Assembly (NCBI GenBank): GCA_028706735.1
Contig: JAQTVS010000042.1
Span: 1 to 13,328, forward strand
Source: Thiomonas sp.
GTDB lineage: Bacteria > Pseudomonadota > Gammaproteobacteria > Burkholderiales > Burkholderiaceae_C
DNA: 13,328 nt
Reading direction: 5' to 3'
The translations under genes were made by a program, and so were the position numbers. Shown one piece after another: positions 7,281 through 13,328 of this stretch. The notes below the pieces were generated by a model, which was not told the DNA's origin, ran no database searches, and was given only the letters and a program-made list of their open reading frames with translations. How positions within the stretch are numbered: position 1 is the first letter of the stretch; the number at the start of each line of letters is the position of its first letter.

Positions 7281-9344
7281 TCACGCGGCCTGCGCGCTCA
7301 TGCCGCCGTGGCGGAGCAGGGCGTCGATGCGCGGCTCGCGGCCGCGAAAGGCCTTGAACGACTCCATGGCGTCGCGGCTGCCGCCCACTGCGAGGATGGC
7401 TTGCTGGTAGCTCTGGCCCACGGACGGACTGAGCGGACCTTCTTCTTCAAAGCGCTCGTAAGCGTCCGCCGACAGCACTTCCGCCCATTTGTAGCTGTAA
7501 TAGCCGGCGGCATAGCCTCCGGCAAAGATGTGCGAGAAGCTGCAGACGAAGCGGTTGAAGGGCGGCGGTTGCAGGACGGCGATTTCCTGGCGGTTTTGTT
7601 CCACCAGGGCTTCGATGGCGGCCGCGTTGAACGACTGGAGATCGTGGTGCAGGCGCATGTCGAGCAGAGAGAACTCGACCTGGCGCAGGGTCTGCATGCC
7701 GGACTGGAAGTTTTTCGCGGCGAGCATTTTGTCAAACAGGGCGCGCGGCATGGGCTGGCCGGTGTCAACATGCTTGGTGAGAAAGCGCAGCACGTCCCAT
7801 TCCCAGCAGAAGTTTTCCATCAGTTGGCTGGGCAGTTCCACTGCGTCCCACTCGACACCGGAGATGCCCGAGACGGCGATGTCGTCCACCTGGGTGAGCA
7901 TGTGATGCAGGCCGTGGCCGAACTCGTGGAACAGGGTCTGCACATCGTCGTGGCTGAGCAGTGCGGGCTTGCCGCCGACTGGCGACGGGAAGTTGCAGGT
8001 GAGCGTGGCCACAGGGGTTTGCAGCGTGCCGTCCGCGCGCAGCCAGCGCGAGCGCACATGATCCATCCAGGCGCCCGAGCGCTTGCCGTCGCGGGCGTAC
8101 AGGTCGAGGTAAAACTGGCCGACGACCTGCCCGTCGGCGTTTTCGATGCGATACAGCTCGGCATCGGCGTGCCAGGCGTGAATCTCGCCTTCCCTCTTGT
8201 GCAAACGCACGTTGAACAGGGTTTCGATGACGCGAAACAGCCCCGCGATGACTGTGGGCAGGGTGAAGTATTGCCGCACTTCCTGCTCGGACAGGGCGTA
8301 ATGTGATTGCCGGAGTTTTTCTGATGCCCAGGACAGATCCCAGGCTTCGAGGTGTTCCATGCCGAGATGCTCGCGGGCGAAGGCGCGCAGGGTGTCGAGG
8401 TCGCGTTGGGCAAAGGGGCGGGCGCGTGCGGCGAGGTCGCGAAGGAAGTGCATGACCTGCTGCGGCGTATCGGCCATCTTGGGCACCAGCGACACTTCGG
8501 CGTAATTGGTGTAGCCGAGCAGGTGCGCTTCTTCGTCGCGCAAGGCGAGGATCTCGGCCATGACCGCCGAGTTGTCGAATTGCGCGTCGCCCAGTTCGCT
8601 CGCGCGGGTGACGTAGGCGCGGTAGAGGCGTTCGCGCAGCGGGCGGTGCTCGCCGTGCTGCAGCACGGGCATGTAGGACGGATAGTGCAGGGTGAATTTG
8701 CAGCCGTCGCGCCCATCGCGCTGCGCTGCCTCGCGCGCGGCTTGCAGCACATCGGCAGGAATGCCGGCGATCTCGTCTTCTCCTACATATTCGGCATGGG
8801 CTGCGGTGGCGTCGAGCACATGTTCGGAGAAGGTTTGGCTGAGCGCGGCAAGACGCTCCTGAATCTCGGCGTAACGCGTCCGCGCCTGTCCCTCCAGCAG
8901 CGCGCCGCTCAAGCGGAAGTCGCGCAAGGCGTGGAGGATGATGCGCTGCCGGGTGGGGCTGAGGCGGGAAAAATCGGCGGCATCGTGCAGCGCCTGATAT
9001 TGGCGCAGCAGGCCCGCGTTCTGCCCCAGGCGGGTCCAGAACTCGGTGACGCGCGGCAGCATGGCATTGTAGGCGGCGCGCAGTTCCGGCGTGTCGGCCA
9101 CGGCGTTGAGGTGGCCGACCACGCCCCAGGCGCGCCCGAGGTGTTCGGTGGCGCGCTCCAGCGGCTCGATGACGGCGTTCCAGGTGGGCGGCGTGTCCGG
9201 CGCGGTGACCAGCTCCAGGGTTTGCTCGGCGGCGTGGATCAGGGCGTCGAGCGCGGGCTCGATGTGCTCGGGCTTGACCGCGGCGTAATCGGGCAGGTCG
9301 CGAAAGTCACACAGCGGGTTGTTGGCAGGCAGGGAGGTGGTCAT
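7281..9344 (-). CDS. prlC: Oligopeptidase A (M3 metallopeptidase)
   Basis: A 687-residue cytosolic zinc endopeptidase of the M3 (thimet) family that degrades short peptides, including cleaved signal peptides. The zinc site HEFGH is at 473-477 inside LFHEFGHGLHHML. The third ligand is probably E503 in WDAVELPSQ, a spacing typical of M3. The long helical N-terminal half that restricts access to peptides is complete, and the length matches E. coli PrlC (680). Near the C-terminus, FAGGYAAGYYSYKWAEVL is a strong family signature. The ATG at 9344 fits the family start; no Shine-Dalgarno sequence precedes it. It lies 36 bases after folD on the same strand with no terminator between, so the two are probably cotranscribed. 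A perfect 17-bp hairpin follows its stop. Dipeptidyl carboxypeptidase (Dcp) is the alternative family member but less likely. Confidence 0.94.
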   Translation of the reverse strand: MTTSLPANNPLCDFRDLPDYAAVKPEHIEPALDALIHAAEQTLELVTAPDTPPTWNAVIEPLERATEHLGRAWGVVGHLNAVADTPELRAAYNAMLPRVTEFWTRLGQNAGLLRQYQALHDAADFSRLSPTRQRIILHALRDFRLSGALLEGQARTRYAEIQERLAALSQTFSEHVLDATAAHAEYVGEDEIAGIPADVLQAAREAAQRDGRDGCKFTLHYPSYMPVLQHGEHRPLRERLYRAYVTRASELGDAQFDNSAVMAEILALRDEEAHLLGYTNYAEVSLVPKMADTPQQVMHFLRDLAARARPFAQRDLDTLRAFAREHLGMEHLEAWDLSWASEKLRQSHYALSEQEVRQYFTLPTVIAGLFRVIETLFNVRLHKREGEIHAWHADAELYRIENADGQVVGQFYLDLYARDGKRSGAWMDHVRSRWLRADGTLQTPVATLTCNFPSPVGGKPALLSHDDVQTLFHEFGHGLHHMLTQVDDIAVSGISGVEWDAVELPSQLMENFCWEWDVLRFLTKHVDTGQPMPRALFDKMLAAKNFQSGMQTLRQVEFSLLDMRLHHDLQSFNAAAIEALVEQNRQEIAVLQPPPFNRFVCSFSHIFAGGYAAGYYSYKWAEVLSADAYERFEEEGPLSPSVGQSYQQAILAVGGSRDAMESFKAFRGREPRIDALLRHGGMSAQAA

Positions 9345-9380
9345 GGAGTTCTGAGCAAGGCGGGATGCAAGTGCATTCGA

Positions 9381-10241
9381 TTATGGGTTGCCGCGCGCGC
9401 GTTCGCACGACTCCAGGGTATTGACCAGCAGCATGGCAATGGTCATGGGGCCGACGCCGCCGGGCACCGGGGTGATCCATCCAGCCACCTCGCTGACCCC
9501 GGCGAAGTCGACATCGCCACAGAGCTTGCCTTCGGCGTTGCGGTTCATGCCCACGTCGATGACCACGGCGCCGGGCTTGACCATATCGGCGGTGATCAGA
9601 TTTTCGCGCCCGACTGCGGCAACCAGAATGTCGGCCTGGCGGCAAACAGCGGCCAGGTCTGCGGTGCCGCTGTGCGCAATGGTCACCGTGGCGTTGGCCG
9701 CCAGCAGCATCAACGCCATGGGCTTGCCCACGATGTTCGAGCGGCCGACCACGACGGCGGTCTTGCCGCGCAGATCGCGCAGGCCGATGGATTCAAGCAT
9801 CTTCATGCAGCCATACGGCGTGCAGGGCTTGAAGCCGGGCTGGCCCACCATCAGCGCTCCGGCGCTGGCGACGTGAAAGCCGTCCACATCTTTGTCGGGC
9901 GAGATGGCCTCGATCACCTTGTGCGCGTCGATGTGTTTGGGCAGCGGCAGTTGCACCAGAATGCCGTGAATCGCCGGGTCAGTGTTGAGCGCGTCGATGC
10001 GTGCCAGCAATGCCGCTTCAGTCAGATCAGCCGGATGCTGTTCCAGCACCGAGTGGATGCCAGTCTGCTCGCAAGCCTTGATCTTGTTGCGCACATAGAC
10101 CTGGCTGGCGGGGTTGTCCCCCACCAGAATGACCGCCAGGCCCGGCTGATGGCCGGCGGCGCTGCAGGCGTGCACGCGCAGTGCGACCTCGGTGCGGATT
10201 TGGGCGGAGAGGGCAAGGCCGTCGATGCGTTGGGCTGTCAT
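9381..10241 (-). CDS. folD: Methylene-THF dehydrogenase / methenyl-THF cyclohydrolase FolD
   Basis: A 286-residue bifunctional enzyme that converts 5,10-methylene-THF to 10-formyl-THF by way of methenyl-THF, using NADP, in the cytosol. The N-terminal catalytic part has [16 protein letters not shown] with Y49 and the catalytic K53, VQLPLP (96-101), and PDKDVDGFH with D120. The NADP-binding part has [14 protein letters not shown] (about 163-176). The C-terminal [13 protein letters not shown] is diagnostic. The length matches E. coli FolD (288). The frame is open to 10286, but the family sequence begins at the ATG at 10241, so I chose that. There is no Shine-Dalgarno sequence. It sits after the response regulator gene (89-base gap with a strong hairpin) and 36 bases before prlC. 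Confidence 0.97.
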   Translation of the reverse strand: MTAQRIDGLALSAQIRTEVALRVHACSAAGHQPGLAVILVGDNPASQVYVRNKIKACEQTGIHSVLEQHPADLTEAALLARIDALNTDPAIHGILVQLPLPKHIDAHKVIEAISPDKDVDGFHVASAGALMVGQPGFKPCTPYGCMKMLESIGLRDLRGKTAVVVGRSNIVGKPMALMLLAANATVTIAHSGTADLAAVCRQADILVAAVGRENLITADMVKPGAVVIDVGMNRNAEGKLCGDVDFAGVSEVAGWITPVPGGVGPMTIAMLLVNTLESCERARGNP

Positions 10242-10281
10242 GGGGCGTGCGGTTAAAAGGAGGCTGGAGGGGGGCTGGAAA

Positions 10282-10311
10282 CGCACACGCCCGCAGCGGC
10301 GGGCGTGTGCG
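10282..10311 (-). terminator. Perfect 13-bp hairpin after the response regulator
   Basis: The arms CGCACACGCCCGC (10282-10294) and GCGGGCGTGTGCG (10299-10311) are exact complements around a four-base loop. The hairpin begins 19 bases after the response regulator stop on the - strand and is followed there by only TTTCC. It is a very stable stem with a weak U-tract, so termination is probably partial. It likely separates the two-component genes from folD-prlC. Confidence 0.6.
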
Positions 10312-10330
10312 GGAAGGCGATTGCGGTGTT

Positions 10331-10945
10331 CTATTTCAACGAGCCCAGCGCGATCTTGAGCAGATCGGCCACGGTGCTGACGCTGAGCTTTTCCATGATG
10401 TTGGCGCGGTGCGCCTCAACCGTCTTGATGCTGATGTTCAGGTCGTCGGCGATCTGCTTGTTCAGCCGTCCGGCGACGATGCGTTCGAGCACCTGCGATT
10501 CGCGGGCGGTGAGCCGCCCGAGCAACGCGCCACGGCTGGCCTGGGCCTGCTGCTGCTCGGCGTCGAGCCGGGCTTTTTGCAGCATGCGGTCGACCAGATC
10601 GCGCAGCACGACTTCGTTGAACGGTTTTTCGATGAAGTCGATCGCACCCTTTTTCATCGTGTCCACCGCCATCGGCACATCGCCGTGGCCGGTGATGAAC
10701 ACCAGCGGCATGGTGCAGCCGCGGCGCAGGAGTTCGTCCTGCAGTTCGAGGCCATTCATGCCGGGCATGCGCACGTCCACGATGAGGCAGGCGATTTCGC
10801 GCGGATCGAAGCGGGTCAGAAAGCCCTCGGCGGACTCGAAGCAGCGCACGCGGTAGTCGTTGCCTTCGAGCAGCCATTGCAGTGAATCGCGCACGGCTTC
10901 GTCGTCATCCACCACATACACGGTACCTTTGTTTGCTGTTTTCAT
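10331..10945 (-). CDS. FixJ/NarL-type response regulator
   Basis: A 204-residue cytosolic transcription regulator. The receiver domain (about 8-122) has the acidic pocket D13-D15, the phosphoacceptor D57 in [13 protein letters not shown]85 in FITGHGDVP and K107 in EKPF. A linker rich in Gln and Ala leads to a LuxR-type helix-turn-helix (about 145-200), [15 protein letters not shown] through [14 protein letters not shown]. This layout is that of FixJ, TtrR and StyR. It starts 15 bases after the stop of the sensor kinase gene on the same strand, so the pair is cotranscribed and almost certainly cognate. No Shine-Dalgarno sequence precedes the ATG, so translation may depend on coupling to the kinase gene. 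The target genes are not visible here. In betaproteobacteria I recall a similar pair next to aceE (pyruvate dehydrogenase), so control of that operon is a reasonable guess. Confidence 0.93.
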   Translation of the reverse strand: MKTANKGTVYVVDDDEAVRDSLQWLLEGNDYRVRCFESAEGFLTRFDPREIACLIVDVRMPGMNGLELQDELLRRGCTMPLVFITGHGDVPMAVDTMKKGAIDFIEKPFNEVVLRDLVDRMLQKARLDAEQQQAQASRGALLGRLTARESQVLERIVAGRLNKQIADDLNISIKTVEAHRANIMEKLSVSTVADLLKIALGSLK

Positions 10946-10960
10946 GCGCTTGGGGTCGGT

Positions 10961-13328
10961 TCAGAAGCGGGAGGGAAGGAAGTCTGGATGCGCGTTGTCG
11001 CCCGGCGGCGCGGGGGGCTGAAGGCGCGCCTTGGGTGCGCCAAGCGGCAGTGTGAAGCTGAAAATGCAACCAGCAATCTGCTGTTGATTGTAGTAATTCT
11101 CGGCCCATAGGCGGCCCTGGTGATACTCGATGATGGAGCGGCAGATGTTCAGGCCGATCCCCAGGCCTTCGGCCTTGGTGGTGTAGAAGGCTTCGAACAG
11201 GCGCTCCATCACGGCGTCGTCAATGCCGGTGCCGTGATCCTTGACCGAGAAGGTCACGCGCTCGACGTTGGACAGCACTTTGAGTTCAATGCTGCGCAGA
11301 TTACCCTGGCGTCCGGCCTTGTCCACCGATTCGGCGGCGTTGCGCAGCAGATTGAGCAGCACCTGCTCGATCAGAATCGGATCGGCGTACAGCGTGGGAA
11401 TGCCGGGGGCGACGAAGTTGAGCAGCCGCACGTTGCGGCGTGTGAGTTCGATGTCGGCCAGCTCCAGGGTGTTGCGCACGATGTCCTGCACCCGGCAGGA
11501 CACGCGCGCGGGCTCGCTTTTCTTTACGAAATCGCGCACCCGCTTGATGACCCCGGCAGCGCGCTGCGCCTGCCGCCCGGTTTTCTCCAGCGCGTCCACC
11601 AGCTCGTGCTGCGCCATGCCGTGGGTCTTGACGCGGGCGATCATGCCCGAGGTGTAGTTGCTGATGGCGGTGAGCGGCTGGTTGAGCTCGTGCGCCAGTG
11701 ACGAGGCCATCTCGCCCATGGTGATCAGGCGACTGGTGATCTGCGCTTTTTCTTCCTGCTTGCGCGCGGTGTCTTCGGCGCGCTTGCGCGGGGTGATGTC
11801 GGTGGCGATCAGCAGTTGCGCCACGCGGCCGTCCACCCATTGCATATAGCGCTGGCGCACGTCGAACCAGCGGTCGAGGGCTTCGACATGGGTTTCGTGG
11901 GCATTGGAGTGGCCGTCGAGGATTTCGTCGGCCGGCAGCCCGGCGAAGGAATCCACCGTGTCGGTGTGATCGTCGTCGGCCACCGAGGTGAGCTGCCCGC
12001 CGTTGAGCATGAGGTGGCCATGCACCGACGCGCCAAACCACTGGCGGTAGAGCTTGTTGGCGAACAGCGGCTCCTCGGTGCCCAGCGAGATCACCGACAC
12101 CGCCGCGTCCAGCCCTTCCAGCACGGCGACGAAGCGCTCGTGCGATGCGGCGAGTTCCTGGCGGATGCGGGTCGGCTCGGTGATGTCGGTGACCGACATG
12201 ATCCAGCCGGTCTGCTTTTCGCGCACATCAATCAGCGGGGAGACATAGACCCGGGCGTCGAACTCGCTGCCGTTCTTGCGGCGGATTTTCAGCGCGAACC
12301 CGGAGGGCGGGGCGAGGCCATCGAGGCTTTGCTGAATGGCCAGCGCCATTTCCGCCCCTTGTTGTGACGGCCAGTAGGGGTAGGGCGGCTGGCTGCCGAT
12401 CAGATCGCTGTCTTCAAACCCGGTCATGCGGCAGAACGACAGGTTCACATATTGAATGCGCCCCTGCATGTCCACCGCCTGCATGCCGGTAGAGAGCGAG
12501 TTCTCGATGGCGCGGCGGAAGGCGGTTTCACGCGTCAGCGCTTCTTGCGCGCTCAGGCGCTGGCGCAGTTGGTTCCAGCTCGTCAGCAAGGTCCATAGCG
12601 TGAGCGCCGAGAGCAAGAAGACGCTCCAGTACAAGCCCTTGGTCGTCCAGCTCGGACTGCTGCGGTAACTGCTGACCTGCAGCACCAGTCCCGGCTCGAA
12701 CGGCGGCAGCGGGGCGCGGTATTGCAGCGCCTTGTCGCGGATCGGCTGGCTAGATGCGCTGACCAGCAACTGGCTGTTGCCGCCCAGCAGGGACACCGCG
12801 TAGCTGGCGCTCAAGTCTTCGGGCACCGAATTGCGCAAAATGCCGTCGACCGAATACACCAAACCGACGACCCCGGCGAGTTCGTCGTTGCGCATCACCG
12901 GCGTGGCGGTTTCCAACAGCCAGCCGTTGTCCACGCTTTTGAACGGCGTGGAGTAGGCGGTGCGCTGGCTGATCAATGCCTGCTGCACGAGTTGCAGGCT
13001 GTTGGCGCGTTGAAGGGTTTTGCCGACCAGGGCCGCGAGTTGCTCGGTGGCCAGATTGGGATTGCCCTTTTTGAACACTACCGTGCCGTCGGTATGGGCG
13101 TAATACACCAGCAAAATTTGCGGATAGCGCCGCAGCAAACGCAGCGCCTGAACATCGAAGGGCCCGGCGCGGTTGTCGTGCAGGGACAGGTTGTTGGCGA
13201 TGGCTTGCACCTGATCCTGAGCGAGCGTGAGGTCAAGGCTGATGCGCTGCTGCGCCCACTCGCTGTCGCGCTGAAGATTGTCCTTGTCGCGCTGCAGATC
13301 GGCCTGCTGCGAGTAGCGCACCAGCGCC
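10961..13328 (-). CDS. PAS-domain membrane sensor histidine kinase (5' end outside window)
   Basis: At least 786 residues are visible; the frame stays open to the window edge, so the true start and probably a first membrane helix lie beyond 13328. Counting from the GTG at 13321, residues 1-225 look like an extracytoplasmic sensor region (GWLLETATPVMRNDELAGVVG resembles Cache-type folds). A membrane helix follows at about 231-249 (YWSVFLLSALTLWTLLTSW). PAS domain 1 spans about 265-385 (YVNLSFCRMTGF, then MSVTDITEP) and PAS 2 about 390-510. The HisKA domain has the phosphorylated H544 in SSLAHELNQPLTAISNY. The HATPase has the N-box around N661, DHGTGI (695-700) and GLGIGL (719-724). HELNQPL and TTKAEGLGIGLNICRSII are typical of the FixL/DctB kinase group. 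A Pro-rich tail ends the protein. The ligand is unknown. Its partner is the adjacent response regulator. Confidence 0.93.
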   Translation of the reverse strand, partial: ALVRYSQQADLQRDKDNLQRDSEWAQQRISLDLTLAQDQVQAIANNLSLHDNRAGPFDVQALRLLRRYPQILLVYYAHTDGTVVFKKGNPNLATEQLAALVGKTLQRANSLQLVQQALISQRTAYSTPFKSVDNGWLLETATPVMRNDELAGVVGLVYSVDGILRNSVPEDLSASYAVSLLGGNSQLLVSASSQPIRDKALQYRAPLPPFEPGLVLQVSSYRSSPSWTTKGLYWSVFLLSALTLWTLLTSWNQLRQRLSAQEALTRETAFRRAIENSLSTGMQAVDMQGRIQYVNLSFCRMTGFEDSDLIGSQPPYPYWPSQQGAEMALAIQQSLDGLAPPSGFALKIRRKNGSEFDARVYVSPLIDVREKQTGWIMSVTDITEPTRIRQELAASHERFVAVLEGLDAAVSVISLGTEEPLFANKLYRQWFGASVHGHLMLNGGQLTSVADDDHTDTVDSFAGLPADEILDGHSNAHETHVEALDRWFDVRQRYMQWVDGRVAQLLIATDITPRKRAEDTARKQEEKAQITSRLITMGEMASSLAHELNQPLTAISNYTSGMIARVKTHGMAQHELVDALEKTGRQAQRAAGVIKRVRDFVKKSEPARVSCRVQDIVRNTLELADIELTRRNVRLLNFVAPGIPTLYADPILIEQVLLNLLRNAAESVDKAGRQGNLRSIELKVLSNVERVTFSVKDHGTGIDDAVMERLFEAFYTTKAEGLGIGLNICRSIIEYHQGRLWAENYYNQQQIAGCIFSFTLPLGAPKARLQPPAPPGDNAHPDFLPSRF

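Noticed and set aside
7107..8306. A 399-codon open frame on the + strand opposite prlC and the exported redox gene
   Set aside because: It crosses the 17-bp hairpin and two real genes on the other strand, shows no domain, and its composition is that of a shadow frame.
9364..9376. ATGCA/TGCAT palindrome between folD and prlC
   Set aside because: Short stem with a two-base spacer and no T-run; nothing suggests an operator or terminator.
8352..10256. A 634-codon open frame on the + strand opposite prlC and folD
   Set aside because: Both opposite genes are well-conserved enzymes with intact motifs. The + frame translates to a composition rich in Gly, Ala, Val, His and Gln with no recognisable domain, as expected for a GC-rich antisense shadow.

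Overview
The window looks like an ordinary stretch of chromosome from a GC-rich betaproteobacterium, most likely of the Burkholderiales. This rests on the protein types (E. coli-like PurF, MetZ-type sulfhydrylase, class 2 PyrD, a GluRS without the usual zinc ligands), on the tight purF-metZ overlap, and on the order histidine kinase - response regulator - folD - prlC. I recall that order from the region next to the pyruvate dehydrogenase genes in this group. I cannot name a genus. I see no tRNA, rRNA, CRISPR array, insertion sequence, integrase or phage gene. No gene-free stretch exceeds 300 bases; the longest is about 133 bases (4234-4366).

Left part, + strand (59-4233): purF overlaps metZ by four bases (ATGA), and gltX follows after a short gap. 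The products are phosphoribosylamine (first step of purine synthesis), homocysteine (methionine synthesis) and Glu-tRNA. Next (about 4267-4680) comes a self-contained small gene with its own -10 box, the clearest Shine-Dalgarno sequence in the window, an 85-residue basic protein that I do not recognise, and a textbook intrinsic terminator.

Middle (4702-7173): pyrD lies on the - strand, convergent with the small gene and divergent from rpiA on the + strand, with only about 74 bases between the two start codons. rpiA is convergent with an exported DUF4124-glutaredoxin-like gene on the - strand.

Right part, all - strand, read right to left: a membrane PAS-type sensor histidine kinase (its 5' end lies outside the window), its FixJ-type response regulator, folD, prlC (oligopeptidase A) and the exported thioredoxin-fold protein. 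Two long perfect hairpins without strong U-tracts follow the response regulator and prlC. They probably divide this strand into transcription units or protect mRNA 3' ends.

Several products meet in metabolism. RpiA makes ribose-5-phosphate, the precursor of the PRPP used by PurF and in pyrimidine synthesis. FolD makes the one-carbon folates needed for purines and for methylating the homocysteine that MetZ makes. I found no clear sign of a novel multi-gene system. The best candidates for new biology are the small orphan gene and the two-component pair whose target lies outside the window.
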